Below, in pieces: positions 49,882-59,654 of a DNA stretch of 64,000 nucleotides. Under the pieces are notes generated by a model. The model made no database searches. It had not been told where the DNA came from and was given only the letters and a program-made list of their open reading frames with translations. Origin of the DNA: Phycisphaerae bacterium. GTDB taxonomy: Bacteria; Planctomycetota; Phycisphaerae; Phycisphaerales; UBA1924. Both the position numbers and the translations under genes were made by a program. How positions within the stretch are numbered: the stretch's first letter is position 1; every line of letters begins with the position of its first letter. The stretch lies in NCBI GenBank assembly GCA_014192545.1, contig BJHL01000001.1, forward strand, positions 730,380 to 794,379, read 5' to 3'.

Positions 49882-51459
49882 ATGCACTCGCTCCGCGCAT
49901 CTTCGCTTTTGCTTCGCCTCTCGGCAACGCTGCTGCTCGCGACGACAGCCTTGGCTGGTCCGCCGCCAGAACTGCGCGATGCTCGCGATGAGATGAACGA
50001 TCTACTACCGGGAAGCGTGCGTGCGAAGATTCCGACGACCACCGCAGGCAAGCAGATGCAATGGGTGCTTGACGCACTGAACAATCTCGATGTCTCGCAA
50101 GCCAGCGAGCGCTGCAGCGAGGGCTTTCTTGATTTCATCTCGGTGAAAGAGCTGGAATCAACCTTTCGCGAGATCAAAGAAGAGGTCTATGAAGGCAAGG
50201 AAATCGTCGCTGTTCGCGCTGCGGCTGGAGATCGTGACGATCTGATCGATGCGATTGTGACGGGCGTCGGCATGCCCAACGCGCTCTCGGTCTTGCTGAT
50301 GACTGACGACAAAACCGGCAAGATCGCAAGTCTGCGGTTTGCTCCCGCTGGTGGCAACAACCCGGGCGGCGGTGGGGGCGGCGGAGGCAAGTGGGACCCG
50401 CTCGCGAAGGACGCCGAACGCTTGAACGGCACGGTGTCATACGGCGTGTACGAAGTGCAGCCGCGTGATGCCAAGGAGCCCAATCGCAATTTGGAACTGC
50501 TGCCCATCACCGGGCAGGACGAGCATCGAGCACTCAATATCGCAGGTGCGGTTCGGCTGTACGTGCTCAACGCGTTGGTGGAGCAAGTGGAAGCAGGCAA
50601 AGTGACGTGGGATACGCGCGTGACGATTGCCGACAATCTCAAGAGCCTGCCCAGTGGTCGCATGCAGCTTGAAGCAACGGGCCGCAGCTACCCGATGAGG
50701 CGATTTGCCGAACTCATGATGACCATTGACGACAACACCGCGATGGATCACATCGTGACGACGCTCGGTCGCGACACGGTTGAGAAGTCACTGAATGAAA
50801 TGAACGACAACGCGGCCATAAACACGCCGTTTTTGACCACGCGCGACGCGTTTGTTCTCAAGCTCGCGGCGGATGATCGCCTGCACACGGAATATGCCGA
50901 CGCAACCGATGATGAGCAGCGCAGTATGCTCGCCGAAGGTGGCAGCGTATATACGGGCAAGCCCGACGTTGCAGCACTGGGCGCGTGGAAGCACAACCCG
51001 CGCGTTGCCGACATCGGCTGGTTTGCGAGTGCCGAGCAAATGTGCGAACTGATGAAGCAGATGCGCGAACTGGAAACGCAAGACAAGACCATGCTCATCA
51101 GCCCGTGGATTCGCGCAACCACCGGCATCTCGCTTGATCCGCAAGTATGGAAATCCGCCGCGTACGTTGGCGCGAGCGAAACCGGCGTACTCAGCGGCGT
51201 GTGGCTGCTGGAGCGTCAAGACGCCAAGCTCTACGCATTCAGCGTGATTTGGAATGACAACGAAGAAGCGGTCGATCTTGAGAGCTTCAACGCGTTAGCA
51301 GAGAAAGCCGTTGATCTGCTGGGCGAAGATTTCAAGATTGAAGATGAAGAGTCAGTTGAGCAAGTCATGCCCCGGCGGACGGGAAAACCGTCAGACGAAC
51401 CAGCAGTCGAGGCACCAGCCGACGACGAGAAGACGGAACCAGACGCATCGCCGAAGTGA
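49882..51459 (+). CDS. Beta-lactamase-fold secreted protein lacking catalytic residues, with N-terminal NTF2-like domain
   Basis: 525 aa with a signal peptide (SSLLLRLSATLLLATTALA). Residues about 30-150 form an NTF2-like domain as in Streptomyces ORF12 (the beta-lactamase-like enzyme of clavulanate clusters). A Gly-rich linker (NPGGGGGGGG) leads to a class A beta-lactamase domain. There the SxxK of the active site is replaced: the aligned segment is IAGAVRLYVLNAL, with Gly for Ser and Arg for Lys. SDN is DDN (TIDDNTAMD), and KTG/KGG is YVGASETGV. It therefore should not hydrolyse beta-lactams by the usual mechanism. The C-terminus is acidic and disordered. Probably a binding or structural pseudoenzyme. 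Confidence 0.8.
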   Translation: MHSLRASSLLLRLSATLLLATTALAGPPPELRDARDEMNDLLPGSVRAKIPTTTAGKQMQWVLDALNNLDVSQASERCSEGFLDFISVKELESTFREIKEEVYEGKEIVAVRAAAGDRDDLIDAIVTGVGMPNALSVLLMTDDKTGKIASLRFAPAGGNNPGGGGGGGGKWDPLAKDAERLNGTVSYGVYEVQPRDAKEPNRNLELLPITGQDEHRALNIAGAVRLYVLNALVEQVEAGKVTWDTRVTIADNLKSLPSGRMQLEATGRSYPMRRFAELMMTIDDNTAMDHIVTTLGRDTVEKSLNEMNDNAAINTPFLTTRDAFVLKLAADDRLHTEYADATDDEQRSMLAEGGSVYTGKPDVAALGAWKHNPRVADIGWFASAEQMCELMKQMRELETQDKTMLISPWIRATTGISLDPQVWKSAAYVGASETGVLSGVWLLERQDAKLYAFSVIWNDNEEAVDLESFNALAEKAVDLLGEDFKIEDEESVEQVMPRRTGKPSDEPAVEAPADDEKTEPDASPK

Positions 51460-51630
51460 AACTTGCTATAGCATCTTTCAGGCAGATTCACGCCTCGTTT
51501 CACGCTGCCATTCGTAAGCACGTTCGGAACGCGTTCGGAGGCCAGCTTTCGATTCGATTGTCGCACGGTTGCCCGTCATCGCGCGGTAATTTCACGCGTT
51601 GGCCATCCTCCGCCCGATGGAGCCTCGGTA

Positions 51631-52131
51631 GTGAACCGCGCCTCTCCCAATCCCGCATTCTTCGATCCCACGTGGCTCTTTCTGGTCGCGGGCGTGGCGT
51701 TGCTCGCAGCAACTGTGCTGGTTGCTGCTCAAGACGACGTGGACGAAGCCAATCACCTGCGCGATCAGGTGCTCGCTGTCGAGCAGCATCGCGAGACTCG
51801 ACTGAACAACTACCGCGAGTTTCTCGCTGCAATTGATGAAAAGCAGCCCGCGCTCGTGCAAAGCCTCGCGAGCAGCCAGCTCAACCAAATTCCCGCAGAT
51901 CGCGCCGCGATTCCCGGCACCGTGCAAGACAACAGCGTGAACGCGTCAGTCTTTCCGGCTCTTGAGCCGCCGCCTGTGGTGTTGCCTGTGCAAACCAAAG
52001 TCGATTCGACCCTACGTCGACTAGCGACCACGGATGCCACGCGCATCTGGCTGCTCGCGGGCGGCGCATTGTGCATTTTGCTGGGACTTCTGCCAGCCAG
52101 CCGCAAACCGGGCGAAGTTGTACCGGCGTGA
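51631..52131 (+). CDS. Membrane protein with two helices, unknown function
   Basis: 166 aa with a GTG start. Helix one (TWLFLVAGVALLAATVLVA) follows a short N-terminus, a central helical and coiled-coil-prone region (HLRDQVLAVEQHRETRLNNY) and helix two near the end (IWLLAGGALCILLGLLP). Periplasmic central part with Pro/Val-rich segment. No family. Follows the beta-lactamase-fold gene by 171 bases, convergent with the squalene-cyclase-type gene. Confidence 0.6.
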   Translation: MNRASPNPAFFDPTWLFLVAGVALLAATVLVAAQDDVDEANHLRDQVLAVEQHRETRLNNYREFLAAIDEKQPALVQSLASSQLNQIPADRAAIPGTVQDNSVNASVFPALEPPPVVLPVQTKVDSTLRRLATTDATRIWLLAGGALCILLGLLPASRKPGEVVPA

Positions 52132-52189
52132 AGTGAATCACGAATCGTCGTGGAAAGTGAAGACAGCCTGAGCGGGCATCGCTGCGTGC

Positions 52190-53413
52190 TCACTCGTCAA
52201 TCTGCATCGCCATCATGGCCATCGCTGTGCCGTACGCCGCGCTGCGATCAAAGACGCGATCGTTCCACGAGCCATCTTCCTCGCGCACGCTGAAAAGTAA
52301 CGCGTTGACGCGCCTGCGATATTCAGGCCGCTCCGCCGCTGGCAGTTCTTCAATCGCCTGAGCCGCGTAGTAATGCGCGAACATGAAGTAGTACGGCGCA
52401 ACGCCATAGGGCGCGACGTGCGTGCCGTTCTGCTGCTTGCGTTGCTTGAGCCAATCCCAGTGCACGATGAACGCATCCACCGCGCCGCGCACATCTCGCG
52501 GCTTGCTTCGCTTGGCTTGCGAGAGCGTGCTCTCTACCACCACCATGCGCCCAACAGCGCCGGGCGAAAGATCTCGCGAGCGCTCGCTGGCGTCGCCGCT
52601 GTAGACCACACTGCCTGACTCCGCGCGCGAACGCTCGAGAAAGTCCAGCGCGCGATCGATGATCTTCTGATCTATCTCGTATCCCACTTCCTTCGCACGC
52701 CACAACGCTTGAATCGCCGGACCCGTCATGAACGGCGAAGGCGGCGCAACCGTGTCGCGGCCGCGAGGCCTGGCGTAGTTCCAGCCGCCAACTTGCGGAA
52801 TCTCGACTTTCTGCAGCGCATCAATGTACCACTTCATCGCATCGTCCGCAGCCTGCGCTTGGGCCTCAGGTAATCGGCCCAATTGCTTCAGCCTCGCGAT
52901 GCACTCAATGGAGTAGATGTATCCCCACGCACGAACGTCGTACCCGGCGGTGTAATCCTTCTCGCTCATCGTCGGGTGCTCGCGCGCGGTGCAAAGAAAC
53001 TCAACCGCGCGTGCAACCGCTTCGGCTCGCTTGGGATCAGTTTCAAATCCAGGCGCGCGCGCAAGTGCAATCGTGCAAATCGCCGTCCCGCCGATGCGAT
53101 ATCCCATCGGAATTTCGCCTGCGACGCGATACACGCCTTCATAGGGCCACTGATTCTTCTTGCCGTTCTCAGTCTGGGCCCGCTGCCGCGCAACCAGAAT
53201 TTCACAACCACGCGTCAACGCCTCGCTAATCTCCTTGTCCGTAACTTTGCGAGACGAGACCTCGTTCTGCATCATGCCCAAGGAGCCGTTGAGCACATCA
53301 CGATGCGACGCGCAGCCAGTTATTGCAGACGCAACAGCGAATGCGAGTACACCACCCGCGACGACCCGCAGCGAACGTGCGACAATTGCAACACCGGCGT
53401 GAGAACTGCTCAT
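52190..53413 (-). CDS. Lipoprotein with squalene-cyclase/prenyltransferase-like alpha-toroid fold
   Basis: 407 aa. N-terminal lipobox (ITGCAS) near residue 33, so lipid-anchored. The rest shows repeated helix pairs with motifs such as GGTAICTIALA, FLCTAREHP, GGWNYARPRGRD and WNDRVFDRSAAYGTAMAMMA, as in squalene-hopene cyclase or complement-like alpha/alpha toroids. Typical Asp-rich catalytic motif of cyclases was not found, so it may be a structural relative. Function unknown. Divergent from the acyltransferase 55 bases away. Confidence 0.75.
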   Translation of the reverse strand: MSSSHAGVAIVARSLRVVAGGVLAFAVASAITGCASHRDVLNGSLGMMQNEVSSRKVTDKEISEALTRGCEILVARQRAQTENGKKNQWPYEGVYRVAGEIPMGYRIGGTAICTIALARAPGFETDPKRAEAVARAVEFLCTAREHPTMSEKDYTAGYDVRAWGYIYSIECIARLKQLGRLPEAQAQAADDAMKWYIDALQKVEIPQVGGWNYARPRGRDTVAPPSPFMTGPAIQALWRAKEVGYEIDQKIIDRALDFLERSRAESGSVVYSGDASERSRDLSPGAVGRMVVVESTLSQAKRSKPRDVRGAVDAFIVHWDWLKQRKQQNGTHVAPYGVAPYYFMFAHYYAAQAIEELPAAERPEYRRRVNALLFSVREEDGSWNDRVFDRSAAYGTAMAMMAMQIDE

Positions 53414-53468
53414 GTGAGCAGCCTACCACACTTTACCAACCTTCGCTAGTGCCTTCGACGGATTTTGC

Positions 53469-54713
53469 GTGACGAACCAGACCGACAATGCCCGCTCGCT
53501 CGCCAGCCGCGACCCCGCGTGGGACGTCTGCCGCATCGTGGGCATGAGCGTGGTCGCCACGTTGCACGCCGCCATCGCGTACATGCTCTTTGCCACGCCG
53601 GGCTTACTCTGGATCATCCGCGAACACGGCTACGGCCCTCGCGGCACAACGCGTGCCGAAACGCTCGCGAGTGGCGAGCCGTGGACTTTCGACGCCATCG
53701 TGTGGGCAGGCCGAGCAATCGGCGTCGCTCTCATCTCTGTCATCGCCGGTTACTTTTCCGCCCGAGCAATCGCTCGACGCGAACCATTGCAGTTCGTCAA
53801 AGAACGACTCAAACGTCTCGGCATTCCGCTGCTCATCGGCATGAGCACCGTGCTCATCGGCATGTACCTGCTTTGGGCCTGGGGCTGGGTGCTGCAAGGA
53901 GAAGCCGAGCCCTCGCACATCCTGCATGTGCGATTCGCCAAGCACATTCAACCAAACCTCTACGGCTTGGGGCACTTGTGGTACCTGCAATATCTCATTA
54001 TCTACGCATGCACCTTCGCCGCCTGCGTCTGGCTCGCGCGCAAGGCCGGCGTTACGCGCGTTTCGATGTCACGCACGCAAGTTGTTGTCGCAATGCTGGT
54101 CGCGTTCGGCGTTTGCGTTGGTGCACTGCTCATCAAGCCGGGCGTCCTGCTCGCCTTCCGTAACGGCTTTCTCCCTGACTGGCCCAAACTGCTTTTTTTC
54201 AGCGGCTATTTCCTGCTGGGACTGATTCTCTACGGCTCGGCAAAACGCATCGAAGGCCGCGCCGCGACACTATTGGTTGATCTCTGCGCGGTTGGCGCCT
54301 TGGTCGCCGGCGCGATCTATCTATCTACCGCCGCCGCGTGGATGCGAGGCGAAACCACTGACACCCATCGCATCATGATCGCGCTGGGCGCAACGTCACT
54401 GGGTTGGTGCGCGATCACGGCAATTCTCATCATCGCGCGGCCCATCGGCCGGTGGATAGGTGCCCGCGCCGCCCGCATCGCCGATGCGAGTTACTGGGTC
54501 TATATGATCCACGTGCCGCTACAAGGCATCGCCGTTCTCGCGTTGTGGTTCACAAATTGGCCCCACGTGCTGAAGTTTCTCATCGTGCTCGTTGTTGGCT
54601 TGGGCGGCGCAATCATCACATGGCCACTGGTTCGCGGCACATGCATCGGTCGTTGGCTCGGGTCGCGTGAAATCGCAGCGAAAGCCGTCGCCACGCGTAC
54701 GCTTGAGTCGTGA
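53469..54713 (+). CDS. Membrane acyltransferase (acyltransferase-3 family)
   Basis: 414 aa, GTG start, about ten helices. The N-terminus has DVCRIVGMSVVATLHAAIAY, matching the family pattern RG..A..VV..H; a conserved LGHLWYLQYLIIY follows near residue 170 and a WVYMIHVPLQ segment near residue 345. Members transfer acetyl or other acyl groups to glycans, lipids or antibiotics at the membrane. The acceptor is unknown. The last four bases (GTGA) are the start of the next gene, so they are coupled. Confidence 0.82.
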   Translation: MTNQTDNARSLASRDPAWDVCRIVGMSVVATLHAAIAYMLFATPGLLWIIREHGYGPRGTTRAETLASGEPWTFDAIVWAGRAIGVALISVIAGYFSARAIARREPLQFVKERLKRLGIPLLIGMSTVLIGMYLLWAWGWVLQGEAEPSHILHVRFAKHIQPNLYGLGHLWYLQYLIIYACTFAACVWLARKAGVTRVSMSRTQVVVAMLVAFGVCVGALLIKPGVLLAFRNGFLPDWPKLLFFSGYFLLGLILYGSAKRIEGRAATLLVDLCAVGALVAGAIYLSTAAAWMRGETTDTHRIMIALGATSLGWCAITAILIIARPIGRWIGARAARIADASYWVYMIHVPLQGIAVLALWFTNWPHVLKFLIVLVVGLGGAIITWPLVRGTCIGRWLGSREIAAKAVATRTLES

Positions 54714-55600
54714 AACGCAAGTACGACATTCTCGCGATGGACCTTGATGGCACACTGCTTCGCAGCGATGGCACCGTGTCGCCAGCCAGCATCGCAGCCA
54801 TTAATCGCGCTCGCCTCGCGGGCCTTCGTGTCATCGTTTGTACAGGCCGTGGCTGGGTCGAGTGCCGGCACATCTTGGAGCAGATCAACCAGACCGACCC
54901 CGTCGTCGTCGCTGGCGGCGCAATCGTCGCCGAAGCACAATCAGGCCGAACGCTGCATCGCTTCAGCATGCACGAGGACTTGGTGCAAACCGCCGTGCGT
55001 GCCTTGCTCGTGCGGCAGCACGCCGCGCTGGTGCTCAAGGACCCCAGCGAAGCCGGGTACGAATACCTCGTTATTCACGGCGAAAATCGCTTGCCGCTTG
55101 ATCCCGTCACCACATGGTGGTTTCAACGCATGAACGTCCGTGCCCGTTTTCTCGACAGCATTCATCAAGATGAACACCCCGAACATACCGTACGCGTTGG
55201 CGCATGTGCCCCCAGCGGCCAACTCCACGAGATCGAGCAAACGCTCGCCGACATCGCCGGCAGTCGCGGCGTGATCCACAACTTTCCCGCTGTCGTCGCG
55301 CCGAAAGAAGCCACGCACCATGTCCGCGGCATGATGCACATCATCGAACTCTTCGACGCCGACGCAACCAAGTGGAGCGGCATCAACAACGTCGCCCGCC
55401 GATTCAATATCGACCCTCATCGCATCGCGGCCATTGGCGACGAAGTCAACGACCTCGCGATGATCACGCAGGCGGGCCTTGGTATCGCGATGGGCAACGC
55501 CGTGCCGCGCGTGCAAGCCGCCGCAACGCGGCAAACCGCAACAAACAACGAAGACGGCCTCGCCAAAGCGATCGACAAGATGTTGGAAGGCGAATGGTGA
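54710..55600 (+). CDS. HAD-superfamily Cof-type phosphatase
   Basis: 296 aa, GTG start overlapping the stop of the acyltransferase gene. Motif I DLDGTLL with catalytic Asp, motif II TGRG (Thr), cap domain of the IIB (Cof) type in residues about 90-190, then the Lys motif and motif IV GDEVNDLAMI. Cof-type HADs dephosphorylate small sugar phosphates, riboflavin precursors or nucleotides; substrate here unknown. Part of an apparent run of tightly spaced plus-strand genes to 57609. Confidence 0.9.
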   Translation: MKRKYDILAMDLDGTLLRSDGTVSPASIAAINRARLAGLRVIVCTGRGWVECRHILEQINQTDPVVVAGGAIVAEAQSGRTLHRFSMHEDLVQTAVRALLVRQHAALVLKDPSEAGYEYLVIHGENRLPLDPVTTWWFQRMNVRARFLDSIHQDEHPEHTVRVGACAPSGQLHEIEQTLADIAGSRGVIHNFPAVVAPKEATHHVRGMMHIIELFDADATKWSGINNVARRFNIDPHRIAAIGDEVNDLAMITQAGLGIAMGNAVPRVQAAATRQTATNNEDGLAKAIDKMLEGEW

Positions 55601-55664
55601 GATCGCTATACGAGTGCGGTGCATCTCGCGCGTCGCTATCCGCAGCAACATGAAGGAACACGGC

Positions 55665-56399
55665 GTGATCAAACACGAAGTCCGCGACAATCTGGGCATC
55701 GTCACGCTTGCACGCAGCGAAAAACGCAACGCCATGACGCCATCGATGCTCGATGCCGCTATCGCCACAGTCTATTCACTTACTCACGACGACACCGCTC
55801 GCGTGCTCATGCTGACTGGCGAAGGCGACATGTTCTGCGCTGGCTTTGACCTCACGCTTTGCAAAGATGACGCAACCGTGCTGCCCGCGTTGCTCACGGG
55901 TCTCTCGCGCCTCGTTGCAGCTCTGCGAGCGTGCGACAAGCCCGTCGTCATCAGTGCCCACGGCGGCGCAATCGCAGGCGGCTGTGCCTTGCTCGGCGGA
56001 GCCGACATCGTCGTCACCACGCACGATGCAAAGATCGGCTATCCCGTGCTACGTCTGGGTATTTCACCCGCTGTCTCCGCGCCCACGCTGCGACTCGCAA
56101 CAGGCGATGGCCCCGCCCGCGCACGTACCCTCGACACAGGTTTGATCGACGGCCAGCGAGCCGTGCAGATCGGTCTTGCGCATGCGAGCGAACCCACGCG
56201 CGATGCGTGCGAACAGCGTGCAATCGCGTGGGCGAGCGATCTTGCAGGCAAGCCGCCTCATGCGTTGGCAGCTACCAAACGCTGGCTGCGCGAGATTGAC
56301 GGCCCCGATGTTTCGCCCGCTGGGCTTGCGACAAGTTTGTCGCTTGTTGATGGCAGCGAGCAAGCCGCCATGCTGCCCCAAGCCTGGCAACGCAAATGA
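55665..56399 (+). CDS. Enoyl-CoA hydratase/isomerase (crotonase) family protein
   Basis: 244 aa. GTG 55665 has AAGGA seven bases upstream and is preferred over ATG 55650, which lacks one. The fold motifs VTLARSEKRNAM, CAGFDL and AHGGAIAGGCALLGGADIV form the oxyanion hole and CoA-binding region. The position normally holding the first catalytic glutamate aligns with Val (GYPVLRLG), so the hydratase reaction may be lost or replaced by isomerase or other activity. Follows the HAD gene by 64 bases. Confidence 0.85.
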   Translation: MIKHEVRDNLGIVTLARSEKRNAMTPSMLDAAIATVYSLTHDDTARVLMLTGEGDMFCAGFDLTLCKDDATVLPALLTGLSRLVAALRACDKPVVISAHGGAIAGGCALLGGADIVVTTHDAKIGYPVLRLGISPAVSAPTLRLATGDGPARARTLDTGLIDGQRAVQIGLAHASEPTRDACEQRAIAWASDLAGKPPHALAATKRWLREIDGPDVSPAGLATSLSLVDGSEQAAMLPQAWQRK

Positions 56400-56472
56400 C
56401 ACTGGCTATTCGCACGCAACCTGCGAAAAATACGACGTCCCGTTCCCGCACGGAACAATCGGAGCATCTTTC

Positions 56473-57609
56473 ATGAACACAAAAGTCATCGCCATCATCG
56501 GTTGCCTCACATCCGCCCTCGCGGTCGTTGCGTACTTCGTTTCCGCTGGCAACAACACAAAGCCACCCGCCACCACGCAAACATCGCGACTTTTCGCATC
56601 CGCGAATGCAACTGACATCTCTCGTATGACGATCTCGCAAGGCGAGAAGAAAGTCGAAATCGTTCGCGAAGGCACCACCTGGCTGCTCGCTTCGCGCGAC
56701 AACTATCCCGCGCTCGACGATCGCGCCCGCGAACTTGTCCGCCGCGTGATTGACGCCGAAGTCATCGAGGAAAAAACCAGCAACAATGAGCTGTACGCTC
56801 GCCTGGGCGTCGAAGACGCGATAACGCCAACAGCCAAAGGCACCCTGGTCTCACTCACCAAAGCCGATGGCTCCACAATCGCGAGCCTCATCATCGGCAA
56901 TCGCCAGGACGCTGCCAACTGGGATAGTGAGAAAGCCGCGACGTTCGTGCGTCCCGCAGATAGTGCCAAGAGCTACCTCGTCAAAGGCACCTTCACCACA
57001 GGCCTCGAACCCGTTGAATGGATGAAGCGCGAAGTGCTCACGTTCAGCCCTGATCGATTCTGGAAAGCCGCAATCATCGCACCCGCCGACGAAGCTGTGC
57101 AGATTGAACGCGCCACGCCAACAGCCACGGCAACTCTCGCGAACCTGCCCGCTGGTCGCGAGTTGACCGATGCGAACAAGCCTCAACAAGTGCTCGAAGC
57201 ACTCGCGAATGTGACGCTCGAAGATGTACGCAAAGCCGCGAATCTCGATTTCTCTCAAGCCGCGGTCTCAACCTTCACCACGTATCAAGGCATCGTCTTG
57301 ACCGCTCGCAGCACACTTGCCGACGGCAAAACGTGGGTCAACTTCGCCGTCGCGTACGACAAGCAGCTCGCCGCGCCACTCGCTGAAGGCGCAACCGCTC
57401 CCACCGACGAAACAGTCGCGGCGATCACCAATGAAGCTGCTGAACTGCAAGCTCGCCTTGCCCCGTGGGCGTACCAACTTCCCGACTGGAAAGTAAGCAA
57501 CATTCGCCCGCTGATGGCCGACATGCTCAAGCCGCTGAATGCACCAACGCCGCAGTCGGAATCTGCTCCGCCGTCCGCACTCCCGCCCGGCTTGGCCCCG
57601 CCGCAGTGA
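56473..57609 (+). CDS. DUF4340-domain protein
   Basis: 378 aa, GGAG before ATG 56473. One N-terminal membrane helix (VIAIIGCLTSALAVVAYFV), then an extracytoplasmic domain with repeated short beta segments of the DUF4340 type (ITISQGEKKVEIVREGTTWLL..., YPALDDRARELVRRVID, and a second half AAIIAPADEAVQIERA...). DUF4340 proteins usually accompany ABC-2 gliding-type permeases (GldG), but the nearest such permease in this window is 30 kb away. C-terminus Pro-rich. Function unknown. Confidence 0.75.
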   Translation: MNTKVIAIIGCLTSALAVVAYFVSAGNNTKPPATTQTSRLFASANATDISRMTISQGEKKVEIVREGTTWLLASRDNYPALDDRARELVRRVIDAEVIEEKTSNNELYARLGVEDAITPTAKGTLVSLTKADGSTIASLIIGNRQDAANWDSEKAATFVRPADSAKSYLVKGTFTTGLEPVEWMKREVLTFSPDRFWKAAIIAPADEAVQIERATPTATATLANLPAGRELTDANKPQQVLEALANVTLEDVRKAANLDFSQAAVSTFTTYQGIVLTARSTLADGKTWVNFAVAYDKQLAAPLAEGATAPTDETVAAITNEAAELQARLAPWAYQLPDWKVSNIRPLMADMLKPLNAPTPQSESAPPSALPPGLAPPQ

Positions 57610-57631
57610 GCCAGACAACTTGCAACCAACG

Positions 57632-57664
57632 AAAAACCCCTCGACCATCATCGAGGGGTTTGTG
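57632..57664. terminator. Bidirectional terminator
   Basis: AAACCCCTCGA and TCGAGGGGTTT around CCATCA, flanked by A- and T-rich bases. Ends the DUF4340 gene and, on the other strand, the sugar dehydrogenase-like gene. Confidence 0.88.
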
Positions 57665-57712
57665 ATTATCAACTGCGCGATCTCACAAGATCGCGCATCG
57701 GACTCATAGCAT

Positions 57713-59353
57713 TCAGCAAGCGCCGCCCGCAAGCAGATCAAAGTACTTCACCACGTCAGCATCTTCAGGGAAGACACCGTTGTTGTTGATGTCAATATCG
57801 CATGGAGGGGTATAGGGGCAAGGTGCGCCGGCAAGCACGTCGAAGAAGTCGATGACGTCTTGATCTTCCGGGAAAACGCCGTTTTGGTTGAAGTCGATGC
57901 TGTCGCACGTCGGAGCTTCGCAGCTATCGGGAATGCCGTTGCTGTTGGAGTCTTGCGCCACGCCCAAACGGATATCGCACGCGTCAGGCTGCTGGTTGCC
58001 GTTGCAGTCAGGGCCTGTAAAGCCCGTCGAAATCACGCGGAAAACTTCGCCGCCTGTCTGATCGACGATGTACATGTTGCCAGCGTTGTCTTCACCAAAG
58101 CTCACGACGTTGTTGATCGCCTGACCTGCCGCGTTCATCTGCCCGCGTGAAACCAGATCAACGATCTCGTTGTTGGGGCCCGCACGGAACGTATGAATGT
58201 TCGCCGTGCAGTAATCCGTGAAGAAGTAGTATCCATCCAAGCAAGGAATCGCCGCACCGCGATAGACCACGCCGCCCGTAATCGAGCAGCCCAGCAGCGA
58301 CGTCGGACCAACCACGGCCGTGTGCCCGTACTCAAGAATCGGCATCGTCAAGCCAGCCGAGTTGCACGTACAACCTGAAAGACCGGTGCAGCGCGTACCT
58401 TCCATACAGCGCCAGCCAAAATTCAAACCGCTACCTGCACCTGCGCGCACGAGGTTCACTTCTTCGCGCACGTCTTGGCCCACATCGGCAATCCACAGGT
58501 CGCCAGTTGCACGATCAAAGCTGCTGCGCCAAGCGTTGCGTAGGCCGTACATGAAAATCTCGTCATCTTCAGCGGTAGCAACATACGGGTTGGTCGCAGG
58601 AATCGCGTAGTTTCGGTCAGCATCCGCGGGGAATGCATCGTCATCGGCGTTGCCCGGAATGTTGTCTGGACCATCTACATCCAATCGAAGCATTTTGCCA
58701 AGCAGGTTCTGTGTGCGATCCTGCGCGTTGCCGCCAGCAGAGTGCGGAAAGACACTAGGCGTCGCGCCGCCGCAAGTGCTGTCGTTGGCGCAACCACCAT
58801 CACCCGACGAGATATACAAAAAGCCATCGGGCCCAAAGCTGATCCAGCCACCGTTGTGGTTTGCATCAGGCTGCGGAATGGTCAGCAGCGTCGTCGCGCT
58901 CGCGGGGTCTGCCGTCGTGCTGGTAGCAAACGGCGCATTCGCGCGATATCGCACGATCTGTGTCGAGCCCGCGCTCACGCCCGCCTGTGCCGTGCGCGTG
59001 AGGTTCACGTAAAAATACCCGTTGTTCAAAAAGTTCGGGTGGAACGCCAAGCCCAGCAAACCTTGCTCGCTGCCCGCCGAAAGATTGCCAACGCTCAAGT
59101 ACGCCGTCGCGTTCACCGTGTTGGCAGGCAGATTCAGAATGCGAATCCGGCCCGTCGCTGGTGCAACCGAACCCGTGCGCTGCTCAACGATGAACAACCG
59201 GCTGTTGTCGCCAACCGGCGCACTTACAAACAACGGCCGCGCAAGCCCGTTCGCCACGCGCGAGGTTGAAAGCGTCACATTTTGTGCAACCGCCATGCCC
59301 GCAGCACCCGCCAAAGCCAACGCAACACTCGTCAAAGCGATCATCTTCTGCAT
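57713..59353 (-). CDS. Secreted PQQ-dependent glucose/sorbosone dehydrogenase-like protein with two dockerin-like tags
   Basis: 546 aa; AGGAAGGA before ATG 59353; signal peptide MQKMIALTSVALALAGAAG...AQ. Beta-propeller core of the GSDH family: HPNFLNNGYFYVNLT, then DANHNGGWISFGPDG with SSGDGG, and further blades with GLRNAWRSSFD, IADVGQD, NFGWRCMEG. Family members oxidise sugars with PQQ and calcium in the periplasm or outside the cell. A CNGNQQPDACDIRLG...SNSNGIPDSCE stretch resembles a calcium-binding thrombospondin-3 type repeat, then two tags (CDSIDFNQNGVFPEDQDVID and CDIDINNNGVFPEDADVVKY) end the protein. Confidence 0.85.
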   Translation of the reverse strand: MQKMIALTSVALALAGAAGMAVAQNVTLSTSRVANGLARPLFVSAPVGDNSRLFIVEQRTGSVAPATGRIRILNLPANTVNATAYLSVGNLSAGSEQGLLGLAFHPNFLNNGYFYVNLTRTAQAGVSAGSTQIVRYRANAPFATSTTADPASATTLLTIPQPDANHNGGWISFGPDGFLYISSGDGGCANDSTCGGATPSVFPHSAGGNAQDRTQNLLGKMLRLDVDGPDNIPGNADDDAFPADADRNYAIPATNPYVATAEDDEIFMYGLRNAWRSSFDRATGDLWIADVGQDVREEVNLVRAGAGSGLNFGWRCMEGTRCTGLSGCTCNSAGLTMPILEYGHTAVVGPTSLLGCSITGGVVYRGAAIPCLDGYYFFTDYCTANIHTFRAGPNNEIVDLVSRGQMNAAGQAINNVVSFGEDNAGNMYIVDQTGGEVFRVISTGFTGPDCNGNQQPDACDIRLGVAQDSNSNGIPDSCEAPTCDSIDFNQNGVFPEDQDVIDFFDVLAGAPCPYTPPCDIDINNNGVFPEDADVVKYFDLLAGGAC

Positions 59354-59654
59354 GTTCGTTCCTTCCTGCCTTCTGCGCGGCACCTGGCTCGCGCTGACCA
59401 CCCATCTCACACTTCGCACTGCTGGAGAATCTTTGGCCACCAAACGGGTGTGACACGCCATCACACGTCCGAAAAGCTCAACGAAAAATCCAATGCAAAC
59501 GCTGGCACACGCAAGGCGCCTGCATCGCCTCTTCGCACACCATCGTCCAGCGATGCGAAAAAGTGCGCGAAAGTCTGACTTTGATCACCAAACTTCCACG
59601 CATCTTTGCATATCTCAAACATATCGCAAACGTCGCGAAGAAGCCGGCTCTCGC
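59354..59654. other. Gap between two tagged genes
   Basis: 301 bases between the convergently spaced minus-strand genes. No gene, terminator, repeat or clear promoter was seen apart from the ribosome site of the dehydrogenase. Confidence 0.5.
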
